Of a stretch of DNA of 64,000 nt, positions 51,549 to 61,328 are shown one piece after another; within the stretch, counting starts at the first letter, position 1; the number at the start of each line of letters is the position of its first letter. Both the position numbers and the translations under genes were made by a program. This DNA is from RGIG4079 sp045637505 (GTDB taxonomy: Bacteria; Bacteroidota; Bacteroidia; Bacteroidales; Muribaculaceae). The notes under the pieces were generated by a model. It saw only the letters and a program-made list of their open reading frames with translations, did not search any database and was not told where the DNA came from. The stretch covers positions 104,760 through 168,759 of the forward strand of contig JAZTZO010000016.1 in assembly GCA_045637505.1 (NCBI GenBank), given 5' to 3'.

Positions 51549-52853
51549 TTATAAAGACATCAAATATTTTTTAAATGCTGGAAATGCCGAAGATAATTTT
51601 ATCGTTGATTTTGTTCCCTTCATAAAAGCGGCTAATTTTGCTGGAATTGAAACTTCATCTTCTATGATAGATTCAACGGTTTCCTTAAACTTAGCAGGAT
51701 GCGCTGTTTCAAGAAAAACTCCAATTTCATTATCATTTAATCCTTCTAGCAAACTTCTATAACCAACTGCACCATGAGGATCTAATAAATATCCAGTCTT
51801 ATCATATGTATCTTTCAATGTTTCTGCTATTTGCTCATCTGTATAAGTACAGCCTGTTATTTCTTTTGTGATTGCATCATGTGAATTGTCATACAAATCA
51901 AGTATACGAGCGAAATTAGATGGTGCACCTACATCCATAGCATTTGCAATTGTTGTTATTGAGGGACGAGGATTATATACACCTGACATCAAATATTGAT
52001 AAAATATATCATTACGATTATTAGCTGCAATAAAACGTTTTATAGGTAATCCCATTTTTTTACCAATCAAACCCGCAGTTATATTTCCAAAGTTCCCACT
52101 TGGAACTGAAACTACAATGTTATCTAATGGTTTGCCCATTTTTACCAATTGTGCATATGCATAAAAATAATAGAACATCTGAGGCAAAAAACGAGCAACA
52201 TTTATTGAATTTGCTGAAGTTAATTGTAATTTTTCATTTAGTTCCTCATCCATAAATGCATTTTTCACTAATGCCTGGCAATCATCAAATGTTCCAGATA
52301 TTTCAAGTGCAGTGATATTTTTGCCTAATGTGGTAAATTGTGCTTCTTGTATCTTGCTGACTTTTCCTTTTGGATATAGAACAAAAACTTTCACCCCTGG
52401 AACTCCAAGAAAACCATTTGCAACAGCACTACCTGTATCTCCAGATGTCGCAACAAGGACATTTACATCTTTTGTGCCGTTCTTTTTATTGAAATAGCCC
52501 AACAAACGAGCCATGAAACGCGCTCCAACATCTTTAAATGCTAATGTAGGACCATGAAATAATTCTAAACTATATTTATTCTCTGCAACATGAACCAATG
52601 GGATATCAAAACTCAATGTATCTTTAACAATATCTTTTAAAGTTTCTGATTCTACATCATCACCAAATAGAGTGTTTGCAACAACATAAGCAATATCTTG
52701 AAGAGACATTTCTCCAATATTATTAAAGAATGCTTTAGGTATTGTTGGAATGCGTTCAGGCATATACAAGCCTTTATCTGGAGCTAATCCTTTTACGACA
52801 GCGTCTTGTAGTGTTGTCTTTGGGGCATTACCACTTGTACTATAGTATAGCAT
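51549..52853 (-). CDS. thrC: Threonine synthase ThrC
   Basis: This 434-residue PLP enzyme turns O-phosphohomoserine into threonine. The N terminus MLYYSTSGNAPKTTLQDAVVKGLAPDKGLYMPE is typical in style. The PLP lysine is in ELFHGPTLAFKDVGARFMARL, the phosphate loop in ATSGDTGSAVANGF, and VSVPSGNFGNITAG is also conserved. It is the longer (group I, Escherichia coli-like) form. It lies 11 bases downstream of the apgM-like gene, and with thrA it completes the threonine branch. Confidence 0.97.
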   Translation of the reverse strand: MLYYSTSGNAPKTTLQDAVVKGLAPDKGLYMPERIPTIPKAFFNNIGEMSLQDIAYVVANTLFGDDVESETLKDIVKDTLSFDIPLVHVAENKYSLELFHGPTLAFKDVGARFMARLLGYFNKKNGTKDVNVLVATSGDTGSAVANGFLGVPGVKVFVLYPKGKVSKIQEAQFTTLGKNITALEISGTFDDCQALVKNAFMDEELNEKLQLTSANSINVARFLPQMFYYFYAYAQLVKMGKPLDNIVVSVPSGNFGNITAGLIGKKMGLPIKRFIAANNRNDIFYQYLMSGVYNPRPSITTIANAMDVGAPSNFARILDLYDNSHDAITKEITGCTYTDEQIAETLKDTYDKTGYLLDPHGAVGYRSLLEGLNDNEIGVFLETAHPAKFKETVESIIEDEVSIPAKLAAFMKGTKSTIKLSSAFPAFKKYLMSL

Positions 52854-52864
52854 GTTATATTAGT

Positions 52865-54079
52865 TTAACGATTAATAATCAATTGTTTAATAAATTCATC
52901 ACCTTTAAGATGATTGTAAAATCCGTTTGCCACTGTAAATTCATCAAATGTATCTACATTATCCGATTCAATACCTTTATAAAAAATTAAGAATGGGACT
53001 AAATCAGAGGTATGAGTACGAATGCTGCATGGGGTAGGGTGATCTGGTAGTACAGCAATTGCAACATCTTCCTCAATTTGAGAAAGAGCATCAATTAATG
53101 GTCGTAAGACTCTATTATCTAAGTATTCAATAGTTTTTATTTTCAAAGCAATATCACCTTCATGCCCAGCTTCATCACTCGCTTCTATATGTAAAAAAAC
53201 AAAATCGGCGTCTCCTTTCAATGCACTAATTGCAGCTTCAATTTTACCTTCATAATTTGTGTCATGTAATCCAGTAGCACCTTCTACTATTATAGGGTCC
53301 AATCCTGCATATACACCTATGCCTCTAATTAAATCCACTGCTGATATTACAACTCCCTTTTTTATTCCATAGAGTTTCGACATTGTTTGCATCATCGGCT
53401 TATAACCAGGTGACCATGGCCAAATACTATTAGCCGGATCCTTACCTTCCGAAACTCGTTTGAGATTTATCGGATGATTAGAAAGTAGTTCTTGTGATTT
53501 TAAAATCAAATCATTTATCAGCTTAGCCGAACTTGATGCCTCTTCTACTAATGGTTTAATTAAAACATCTCTAAACGGAGTGCCTGGGACATCATGTGGA
53601 GGTGTGCATAATAATCTCTTGTCGCCATTCTTTATCTTTAATAAATGACGATAAGAGATTCCAGGATAAAATGATATTTCATCATTTCCCAAATGTCCTT
53701 GCAAATAATTTATAAGTTCAGTGGCTTCTTCATTTGAAATGTGACCTGCAGAATGGTTTTTAATTTTTCCATCTTCTACACATATTAAATTGCAACGCAT
53801 AGCCATTTCATTAGGGAATATATCAATACCCATACTGGCTGCCTCTAACGAACCTCGTCCTTCAAAGACTTTCGCAACATCATATCCCAAAACAGTCAAA
53901 TTTGCGATTTCACTACCAGGGTGAAAACCATCAGGCACTGTTTCAAAAGTACCGACTTTTCCATTCTTTGCAAGGTAATCCATAGTAGGTGTTGATGCAA
54001 CTTGTAGAGGAGTTTTCCCTCCTAAAGCATCAATTGGCTCATCAGCCATACCATCTCCTAATACTATAATATATTTCAT
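52865..54079 (-). CDS. ApgM-like phosphoglycerate mutase family protein, likely homoserine kinase
   Basis: This 404-residue member of the alkaline-phosphatase superfamily is similar to archaeal-type cofactor-independent phosphoglycerate mutase (ApgM). The metal site begins at IIVLGDGMADEPID. SEIANLTVLGYD carries the nucleophile Ser of the family, and HIEASDEAGHEGDIALK, then VLPDHPTPCSIRTHTSD supply the other metal ligands. It sits between thrA and thrC (2 and 11 bases), exactly where homoserine kinase is missing. I recall that genetic work in Bacteroides proposed this family as the homoserine kinase; that should be confirmed from the literature. On context I favour this role over glycolysis. 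Confidence 0.85.
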   Translation of the reverse strand: MKYIIVLGDGMADEPIDALGGKTPLQVASTPTMDYLAKNGKVGTFETVPDGFHPGSEIANLTVLGYDVAKVFEGRGSLEAASMGIDIFPNEMAMRCNLICVEDGKIKNHSAGHISNEEATELINYLQGHLGNDEISFYPGISYRHLLKIKNGDKRLLCTPPHDVPGTPFRDVLIKPLVEEASSSAKLINDLILKSQELLSNHPINLKRVSEGKDPANSIWPWSPGYKPMMQTMSKLYGIKKGVVISAVDLIRGIGVYAGLDPIIVEGATGLHDTNYEGKIEAAISALKGDADFVFLHIEASDEAGHEGDIALKIKTIEYLDNRVLRPLIDALSQIEEDVAIAVLPDHPTPCSIRTHTSDLVPFLIFYKGIESDNVDTFDEFTVANGFYNHLKGDEFIKQLIINR

Positions 54080-54081
54080 GA

Positions 54082-56517
54082 CTACCTTATATTCGCAATA
54101 CTGATTATATCGGCAAATACTCCTGCTGCTGTAACTTCAGCTCCAGCTCCATAGCCCTTAATTACCATCGGATACTCATTATAACGCTCAGTAGTCAAAA
54201 GTATTACGTTATTGCTACCCTCTAGGACAAAAAATGGGTGAGAAGATCCAACTTTTTGCAAACTAACATCCAACTTGCCCTCATCTAATCGTGCAACAAA
54301 ACGGAAACGCTGTTCTTCAGCCTCTGCATTTGCTCTATTTGACTCAAATTCTGCATCAATATTCACTATATTTGTAAAGAATTCATCTATTGTTCCCTCA
54401 AAGTATTCATTCGGTATAAATAGATGTTTTTCTACATCTTCTTGCTCCACAGCGTATCCAGCTTCACGAGCTAAAATAACTAATTTGCGAATAACATCTT
54501 TGCCACTTAAATCGACCCTTGGGTCGGGTTCACTATATCCTGCCTCTTTAGCCATCATAATGGCTCGGCTCATAGGTATATCTTTACTTAATACATTAAA
54601 AATATAGTTTAAGGTTCCCGACAAAACTGCTTCTATCTTTAGTATTTTATCACCCGAATTTATTAAGCTATTAATAGTGTTAATAATTGGTAGTCCTGCA
54701 CCAACATTTGTCTCAAATAAAAATTTAACATCTTTCTTACGTGCTATTTGTTTGAGCTTTGAATAATTCTTATAGCATGAAGATGCCGCTATTTTATTGG
54801 CTGCAACTACATTCACATTGTGAGATAGGAGATCGGCATATAGTGATGCTATATCCTCATTGGCAGTACAATCGACAAATACCGAATTAAAGATATTCAT
54901 ACCCAATACACCATCTTTAATGTTTTCAGGTGTTGCAATTACATTCGATTTATCAAGAAGTCCCTTATAGTTTGCAATATCAATTCCCTCTCTATCAAAT
55001 ACACATTTGCGAGAATTTGCAATACCAACAACTCTCAATTCAAGTGCTTTATTCTTTAATAAATTATCATGTTGTAATCTTATTTGCTCCAATAAATGTT
55101 GCCCTACGTTCCCGATTCCCACCATAAACATGTTTATGACTTGTGTTTCTGATAGGAAAAAGGAGTCATGAATAACATTTAAAGCCTTTCGCAAATTTTT
55201 TAAGTCTATAACAAAAGAAATATTTGTTTCTGACGCACCTTGCGCACAAGCTATTACATTTATACCATTGCGACCAAGCGTATTAAACAATTTACCAGCA
55301 ATACCAGTAGATTGCTTCATATTTTCACCTACAATTGCAACTGTAGCAAGATTGGGCTCTGGCTTAATTTCAGAAATTTCCCCTGACTGTAACTCTACAG
55401 CAAATTCTTCTTTAAGCACATTTACAGCCAATTCTGCATCATCATTTTTCACCGCAAATGAAGTATTATTTTCACTTGAGGCTTGAGATACAAGGAACAC
55501 GCTGACTCCATTTTTTGCCAAAGCATTAAAAATTCGAGCATTTATACCAATAATGCCCACCATCCCAAGACCAGACACAGTAATCAAACAGGTGTCATTG
55601 ATTGAAGAGATACCTTTAATAGCTTTCCCTTCAGGACTTGGACGTTGTTCAGATATACATGTTCCTGGGGCAGTAGGATTAAAAGTATTTTTAATCCATA
55701 TGGGAATATTTTTATGACATACTGGATATATAGTAGGGGGGTATATAACTTTCGCGCCAAAGTTACAAAGCTCCATCGCTTCTACAAATGACAAATGGTC
55801 AATTACATATGTATTGTTTATAACACGAGGGTCAGCAGTCATAAACCCATCAACATCTGTCCATATTTCAAGGACAGATGCGTTGAGAGTAGCCGCTAAA
55901 ATAGCAGCTGTATAATCACTACCTCCACGGCCAAGATTTGTTATATTTCCATCTGCATCAGAAGAAATAAATCCAGGCACTACTGCAACTCTAAAATTAT
56001 TATTATCAAATGTTGCATGAATATATTTTTGAGTTATGTCATAATCTAATATATGTTTCCCAAATTGTTTCTCTGTCTTGATAAAATTACGAGAATCATA
56101 GTGTTGTGCATCTTTTATAATGCGACTTATTATCACACTTGACAATCTTTCGCCATAACTAACAATTATATCAAGAGTGCGATCAGATAAATCCTTTATT
56201 AGGCTAACGCCTTTATATATATTGCCTAATTCCTCAAGCAACGAATCAACAATTACTTTTAGCTCTCCGAGTTTATCGGTTGGAACCATATTTTCAATGA
56301 CATTATTATGGCGTTCTACTATACATGCGTAGCTCTCCAAATGGCTTTTATCCCCTTGAGCGGCAAGTTTGGCTGTTTTTATCAATTGATCCGTTATACC
56401 TCCAAGTGCAGATACTACAACGATAACAGGTTCATTACAACCTTCAACGATTTTCTTCACACTTGAAAGGCTTTCAACAGTACCTACTGATGTTCCGCCA
56501 AATTTTAGTACTTTCAT
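54082..56517 (-). CDS. thrA: Bifunctional aspartate kinase / homoserine dehydrogenase
   Basis: This 811-residue fused enzyme catalyses the first and third steps from aspartate to threonine. The N-terminal aspartokinase begins MKVLKFGGTSVGTVES and includes GRGGSDYTAAILA. Two ACT regulatory modules follow (about 305-460: GMVGIIGINARIFNALAKNGV, GIAGKLFNTLGRNGINV). The homoserine dehydrogenase domain runs from about 465, with FMVGIGNVGQHLLEQ (NAD(P) fold), AANKIAAS, and LSGTLNYIFN. The ACT domains imply feedback control by threonine. It is the first gene of the thr operon, with its own promoter. Confidence 0.97.
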   Translation of the reverse strand: MKVLKFGGTSVGTVESLSSVKKIVEGCNEPVIVVVSALGGITDQLIKTAKLAAQGDKSHLESYACIVERHNNVIENMVPTDKLGELKVIVDSLLEELGNIYKGVSLIKDLSDRTLDIIVSYGERLSSVIISRIIKDAQHYDSRNFIKTEKQFGKHILDYDITQKYIHATFDNNNFRVAVVPGFISSDADGNITNLGRGGSDYTAAILAATLNASVLEIWTDVDGFMTADPRVINNTYVIDHLSFVEAMELCNFGAKVIYPPTIYPVCHKNIPIWIKNTFNPTAPGTCISEQRPSPEGKAIKGISSINDTCLITVSGLGMVGIIGINARIFNALAKNGVSVFLVSQASSENNTSFAVKNDDAELAVNVLKEEFAVELQSGEISEIKPEPNLATVAIVGENMKQSTGIAGKLFNTLGRNGINVIACAQGASETNISFVIDLKNLRKALNVIHDSFFLSETQVINMFMVGIGNVGQHLLEQIRLQHDNLLKNKALELRVVGIANSRKCVFDREGIDIANYKGLLDKSNVIATPENIKDGVLGMNIFNSVFVDCTANEDIASLYADLLSHNVNVVAANKIAASSCYKNYSKLKQIARKKDVKFLFETNVGAGLPIINTINSLINSGDKILKIEAVLSGTLNYIFNVLSKDIPMSRAIMMAKEAGYSEPDPRVDLSGKDVIRKLVILAREAGYAVEQEDVEKHLFIPNEYFEGTIDEFFTNIVNIDAEFESNRANAEAEEQRFRFVARLDEGKLDVSLQKVGSSHPFFVLEGSNNVILLTTERYNEYPMVIKGYGAGAEVTAAGVFADIISIANIR

Positions 56518-56547
56518 TTAACTAATTATTATAAATTTAATATTAAT

Positions 56548-56567
56548 GTGCGGCTACAACTCCACAC
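56548..56567 (-). promoter_or_regulatory. Small hairpin in the thrA leader
   Basis: A 6-bp inverted repeat (56548-56553 and 56562-56567, one G-T pair, 8-base loop) falls in the roughly 80-base leader between the predicted start and the thrA ATG. There is no leader peptide rich in Thr codons, so classical attenuation is not evident. Confidence 0.3.
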
Positions 56568-56603
56568 GATTCTTATCAAAGAAAATTAATAAATTCTAAT
56601 TTA

Positions 56604-56635
56604 CAAAGATAATCAATATACAAGAAATTCCCAAG
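56604..56635 (-). promoter_or_regulatory. Promoter of the thr operon
   Basis: On the minus strand CTTG (56632-56635), 20 bases, then TATCTTTG (56604-56611). The -33 differs from TTTG by one base. The leader before the ATG at 56517 would be about 80 bases. Confidence 0.65.
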
Positions 56636-56754
56636 ATTTTATCCAATTTATAAAATATAATTTTAGAGTCTATAAGTCAAATTTGGTAATCTACACAATA
56701 ATAAGAATGTATATAAAATAAAAATCAGTGAACGCTTTACTTTAAAAACATATG

Positions 56755-56793
56755 AAAATAGAAACGGCCACTGATTATTAATCAAATGGCCGT
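56755..56793 (-). terminator. Terminator of the rfbD-prfC-MBOAT operon
   Basis: Inverted repeat ACGGCCA / TGGCCGT (56764-56770 and 56787-56793) with an inner TGATT/AATCA pairing lies 25 bases after the MBOAT stop. On the minus strand it is followed by TTTCTATTTTC. Confidence 0.75.
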
Positions 56794-56817
56794 ATTGAAT
56801 ATCCAATAAAATATTAA

Positions 56818-58665
56818 TTAAAATTGGAAATATATAAATGGTTTCATTTCAGATGACATAAATTGATAAGCTACAAAAACAGCAACTACAACTATAGCCC
56901 CAATTGCATATATTGGCAATTCAGCAAATGCCATTCGATAACGGCGCTTTAGACGATCTGGGAGCCAATGTATTATCATTCCTATAACAAACAACGTAAA
57001 TACCACGCTGTATTCCGATATTACATCAAATACATTAACATTCCATGATGAACCTATTTGTGTTACCATATCACTAGCAGTCTTCCAAGCCTTTTCATTT
57101 GCAACAGCAGGGTCTAAATCTGACCCAGAGCGGAAGAATAATCGAGTAAATGAAATAAATATAAACGTAATAAATATTGCCCACGAACGCTCTAACCATG
57201 AGAAATCACATTGATATTTACTCTTTTTATATAAATAACGAATTGTAGCCCCTAAAAACACCAATAGCATAAATGCCAATAACAAATTCCATAAAGGAGA
57301 GGGGTATAACAACTCCAACAATAGCAGTATTATAAATAAACCACTAGCAACAATCAACCTATCTAATAATGACCAATCGCGCCAAAATTTAAAAACAACC
57401 ATACCTACGCCATTCAAACCACCCCATATCATAAAGTTACAACTTGCTCCATGCCATAATCCACCGAGCAACATCGTTACCATCGAGTTCAAATTTGCGA
57501 CTATACTCTTTCGCTTTGTAGGGAATTTTACAGCAGTAAAGATTACCAACCCTGCTATTGATAAAACTATTAAAGCCACCCATATACTTCCACTTAATAT
57601 TAAAGCAATTAGTGTGATTGTAATAATCCAGAAATAAGTACCAAATGTAATATTACGATTACCTCCTAATGGTATATATAGATAGGTTTGCAACCATCGT
57701 GATAAGGATATATGCCATCTTTTCCAAAAGTTACTGCAATTTTGCGCCTTATAAGGTGAATCAAAGTTCTTCGGCAAGTGAAATCCCATTAATAACGACA
57801 GACCTATTGCAATATCGGTATAACCCGAAAAATCGGCATAAACCTGCAATGAATACAGGAATAACGCAGCTATATTTTCAAATCCTGATGCCAATAATGG
57901 ATTATCAAAAACTCGATCAATGAAATTTAGCGCTAAATAATCGCTTAGAATAATCTTTTTAAGCAAGCCATTTAAAATCCAAAAAACGGCTATACCAAAT
58001 TGTCGTTTACTTAAACTATATTTTTTATATAATTGTGGAATGAAATCACTTGCTTTTACAATTGGACCCGCAACCAATTGGGGGAAAAACGTTACATAAA
58101 AACCAAAATCAAAAATATTTGTAACAGGCTTTATTAGTCCCTTATATACATCAAAAGTATAACTTATTACCTGGAATGTATAAAATGAGATACCTACAGG
58201 TAAAATTATATTATCTACATTAAATGAAGTGCCAAATAAATTATTAAAGCTAGATGCAGCAATATTTGTAACCTCAATATCTAACCCAAAGGCGGTATTT
58301 AATACATCAGCAAAAAAGTATGCATATTTAAAATAGCACAATATTGATAAATCAATAATAATGCTCAGCAATAAAAATAATTTCTTGACTATTTGTGTTT
58401 TTGCAATAGATATGCGTTTTGCTATTAAAAAATCAGAGCATGTAACAAGTACTAACAGACCAACAAATAATCCACTCGTTTTATAATAAAAAAACAAACT
58501 AATAAAAAACAAATAGCTATTACGCAATATTTTGCGTCGTTTGAAATAAGCAAAACCCGCAAATATGAAGGCAAAGAATGCCCAAAATTGGAATTGAGTG
58601 AATAGCAATGGATTGCTATCATCAAATGAAAATATTCTTAATAGATAATCAAAAAAATCACTCAT
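56818..58665 (-). CDS. MBOAT-family O-acyltransferase, module B (with insertion)
   Basis: This 615-residue polytopic protein is paralogous to the one at 26394-27896. Shared markers are DNIILPVGISFYTFQVISY, FFPQLVAGPIVKASDFIPQL, DFSGYTDIAIGLSLLMGF, FWKRWHISLSRWL with His318, and GGLWHGASCNF with Trp404-His405. Compared with module A there are about 47 extra residues between the GGNR motif (334-337) and WHG, holding two probable membrane helices (about 345-378). The C-terminal part is also longer. It overlaps the upstream SGNH gene by 8 bases. A periplasmic O-acylation role is inferred from family; the acceptor is unknown. Confidence 0.92.
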   Translation of the reverse strand: MSDFFDYLLRIFSFDDSNPLLFTQFQFWAFFAFIFAGFAYFKRRKILRNSYLFFISLFFYYKTSGLFVGLLVLVTCSDFLIAKRISIAKTQIVKKLFLLLSIIIDLSILCYFKYAYFFADVLNTAFGLDIEVTNIAASSFNNLFGTSFNVDNIILPVGISFYTFQVISYTFDVYKGLIKPVTNIFDFGFYVTFFPQLVAGPIVKASDFIPQLYKKYSLSKRQFGIAVFWILNGLLKKIILSDYLALNFIDRVFDNPLLASGFENIAALFLYSLQVYADFSGYTDIAIGLSLLMGFHLPKNFDSPYKAQNCSNFWKRWHISLSRWLQTYLYIPLGGNRNITFGTYFWIITITLIALILSGSIWVALIVLSIAGLVIFTAVKFPTKRKSIVANLNSMVTMLLGGLWHGASCNFMIWGGLNGVGMVVFKFWRDWSLLDRLIVASGLFIILLLLELLYPSPLWNLLLAFMLLVFLGATIRYLYKKSKYQCDFSWLERSWAIFITFIFISFTRLFFRSGSDLDPAVANEKAWKTASDMVTQIGSSWNVNVFDVISEYSVVFTLFVIGMIIHWLPDRLKRRYRMAFAELPIYAIGAIVVVAVFVAYQFMSSEMKPFIYFQF

Positions 58666-59941
58666 CTATATTTAAATTTCTATAGTCAAGAACAAATGCA
58701 TTATATAATAAATCACCTAATATTTCGTAACCCTCACGTTTAAAGTGAATTCTATCGGTTTGCATTAAACCTTGTGCAACCCACTCTTTAGATGATCCAG
58801 CCCCCCCCATCACTCTAAACAAATTCCAAACTACACCACCATACTCTTCGGCTAATTCAATAAATGCTTGTTCAACCTTTAGTGTATTTGGATTATATGG
58901 AGTTGGTGACGATTTCATATTTAATTTGCAGTCATTATTTGTGATAAATAGACACACAACATTAGGATTAACACGTTTAATTTTATTTATCAACCTACGG
59001 TAATTTGCTTTAAAATCTTCTTTGCTAAATTTTGATGGAGATACATTAGCATCATTTATTCCTATGCCGAAAATAACTATGTCGGGAATAATATACGATA
59101 ATTCTTTTTCTAATTTATCACATCTTAACCACGCTGGCACCGATGCTCCATTTATTCCCGCTTCATGATATGCTAAGCCCGAATAAGAATTTTGTGGAAT
59201 TAATCCTCGAAATATTAATGGACTTTTATTAGCCCCCGAGAAGATTACTTTTCCCTCGCTTGCTTCATAAGGCAACTGAAAATGGTATGCTCCATTTTCA
59301 AAAGAATAGGGGACTAATGTATCTATACCACATACCAATTTAGGATACATCTCACCGTTAGTATCTTCTCCTAATACAATCAACTTATCGTATTCCCATT
59401 TGATGCTATCTGTAGATTTCAAATCAAATGACACAGATGCATTAGAATCAGATGTACGAATAGCTGCACCCGAAATTCCCAACGGCAAATTAGGATTGCG
59501 CTCAATACACCTTGCTTTTGTCCAACTCCCAGTTGTAGTCATTTTGTAGTTAGTTGGAGCATTGGTTCCCATTGTTTTAAAAGGAAATATAACCCCCTTA
59601 CTACTGGTAAAATCACCTATTAATTGTCTAAAATTACATCTTAAACGATGACTAAATATTCCTGCTTGCACATGGCTACCTCCAATATGGAGAATTGATA
59701 TTTGTCCTTGCCCCATGGCACCAACTTGATCAATTTTATCGTATAAAGCAATTAACAAGCTATCACTCCCAGGTATAATCAATTTATTTTGGTCAAAATC
59801 AATACAAGGATACTCTTTTATATATTTAAACTCTCCCGTTTCAAAAGCAAATGAGTCATATGTATCTTCTTGTGATGTTATTTTAACACAAGAAAATACT
59901 ATAATCAGTATTGCTAATATTTCACGGAGTCTAATTCTCAT
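58658..59941 (-). CDS. SGNH-fold exported protein, module B (second)
   Basis: This 427-residue protein has an N-terminal hydrophobic signal (about 7-22). The nucleophile block is altered: ISILHIGGSHVQAG has Gly88 where the family has Asp (GDS), though Ser89 is kept. The later blocks are intact: VIFGIGINDANVS and D396-x-x-H399 (TDRIHFK). Its counterpart at 25145-26392 has the normal GDS. It overlaps the previous gene by one base (TAATG) and the MBOAT gene by 8. As in module A it probably acts with the MBOAT protein in the periplasm. Loss of the Asp may weaken activity but does not remove the catalytic Ser. Confidence 0.82.
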   Translation of the reverse strand: MRIRLREILAILIIVFSCVKITSQEDTYDSFAFETGEFKYIKEYPCIDFDQNKLIIPGSDSLLIALYDKIDQVGAMGQGQISILHIGGSHVQAGIFSHRLRCNFRQLIGDFTSSKGVIFPFKTMGTNAPTNYKMTTTGSWTKARCIERNPNLPLGISGAAIRTSDSNASVSFDLKSTDSIKWEYDKLIVLGEDTNGEMYPKLVCGIDTLVPYSFENGAYHFQLPYEASEGKVIFSGANKSPLIFRGLIPQNSYSGLAYHEAGINGASVPAWLRCDKLEKELSYIIPDIVIFGIGINDANVSPSKFSKEDFKANYRRLINKIKRVNPNVVCLFITNNDCKLNMKSSPTPYNPNTLKVEQAFIELAEEYGGVVWNLFRVMGGAGSSKEWVAQGLMQTDRIHFKREGYEILGDLLYNAFVLDYRNLNIDE

Positions 59942-61326
59942 TATTCAGTTTGTTGACTTGATTCATCTAATCCTGACCTAAATCGATAAAATTTATAATA
60001 TAAATTGAATGTCTTATATAAAATTTCAGAAATTTCATTAGCCCCCTTTGGAGTAAAATGAATATGATCCGAGCCTGCCAATCCATTTTTCACCCATTTC
60101 ACTATAGAATTCTTACCTCCCATCGCCGAATACATATCCCAAAAAGCAACACCCGATTCATTTGCTGCTTCCCGTAATGCAGTTATTACTCTGGGTAGAT
60201 TTGAGTAAGAAGCCATCACCCCTTTTTTTCGTGTCGCCATATCAGCTGGACCTATAAATAATATGCATGCACTTGGTTCTAAGCGTTTAAATAATTCTAT
60301 CTGCTTTTTTATGTTGTTTTTATAATTAGCTATACCTTTATCTCCATCTAAATAAGGCACAGAATTGCCTCCATACTGCAATATTATCAGTTTAACATTT
60401 TCATTCTTAAAGAAAGGAGCCATTGAGGAAGAATCTATTGATGTAAATATTGTGCCCGAACAACCTCTCATTGGGATATTGTCAATAGAAACTCCAGTTT
60501 TGCTCTCAAGAATAACTCCATATACCTCTGCACCACCTCGCAATGTTATAGTGGCCGCGTTTGTTGTATCAGGCAAATCAGCTATGTACAACATGGGAGA
60601 TGTATTTTTCAATGCAGTTGTCCCATTTTCGGTGGAAACACTATATGAACCGCCTTTAGCATATATTTTCACCCTATTAAACTTTGCTGAAATAGGGTAT
60701 TTTTTTAATCGTCCCTCAACATTTATTTTTGCCGTAGAATTTAATCGCGTAACTTGTCCCATTACCCCATACCTATTATGAGATGCTCTGTTTTTAGATG
60801 GGCCATACGCTAACCCCCTTGACAGTTCTTTAGGAGAAGTTGATTGACCCAATGTATATGTAGGTATAGTCTGAACAACCGGAATTAATCCTACTCCACC
60901 TCCACCAAATTGACTTTGAAAACGACTTCTTAAATCACAAGTAATTCGGTCACATTCCAATTGAGAATCGCCATAATGCATTATTCTTACATTGTTGCTT
61001 TTAGCGCCATCTAATGCTTTAAATAAATTGTCAAAATATGAAACATCATTATTGGGCATAAAAAATCTTGCCGGATTAGTCTCACAGAAACTTCTAAACT
61101 CATTTTCTTTTGCTATATCCAAATCAGATTTTCGCTTATTAATAACATCTTTAGGAGCTTCTCCAATCAAAGCTGAATCCACTGGAGTCTTTATCACCTC
61201 AGCTATCGATGGAAATTTGAGTTTTGTGCCGAAAAAAGGGATACCATCATTAGGGAATATAATACATAATATCGCTAATGATGCTATAATCGAAAATATA
61301 AACTTTACTATTGTTTTAGCTTGCAT
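59941..61326 (-). CDS. SGNH-fold membrane-anchored protein, module B (first)
   Basis: This 461-residue protein has one N-terminal membrane span (about 7-24). The SGNH blocks are G119-D120-S121 (IMHYGDSQLECD), LQYGGNSVPYL and D420-x-x-H423 (SDHIHFT). The phrases QFGGGGVGLIPV and FWDMYSAMGGKNSIVKWV match the module A protein at 23743-25155 (KFGGNGVGFVAL and FWDTREAMGGNNAIVSW), so the two are paralogues. It lies 2 bases after prfC, within the rfbD operon. Confidence 0.82.
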   Translation of the reverse strand: MQAKTIVKFIFSIIASLAILCIIFPNDGIPFFGTKLKFPSIAEVIKTPVDSALIGEAPKDVINKRKSDLDIAKENEFRSFCETNPARFFMPNNDVSYFDNLFKALDGAKSNNVRIMHYGDSQLECDRITCDLRSRFQSQFGGGGVGLIPVVQTIPTYTLGQSTSPKELSRGLAYGPSKNRASHNRYGVMGQVTRLNSTAKINVEGRLKKYPISAKFNRVKIYAKGGSYSVSTENGTTALKNTSPMLYIADLPDTTNAATITLRGGAEVYGVILESKTGVSIDNIPMRGCSGTIFTSIDSSSMAPFFKNENVKLIILQYGGNSVPYLDGDKGIANYKNNIKKQIELFKRLEPSACILFIGPADMATRKKGVMASYSNLPRVITALREAANESGVAFWDMYSAMGGKNSIVKWVKNGLAGSDHIHFTPKGANEISEILYKTFNLYYKFYRFRSGLDESSQQTE

Positions 61327-61328
61327 AA

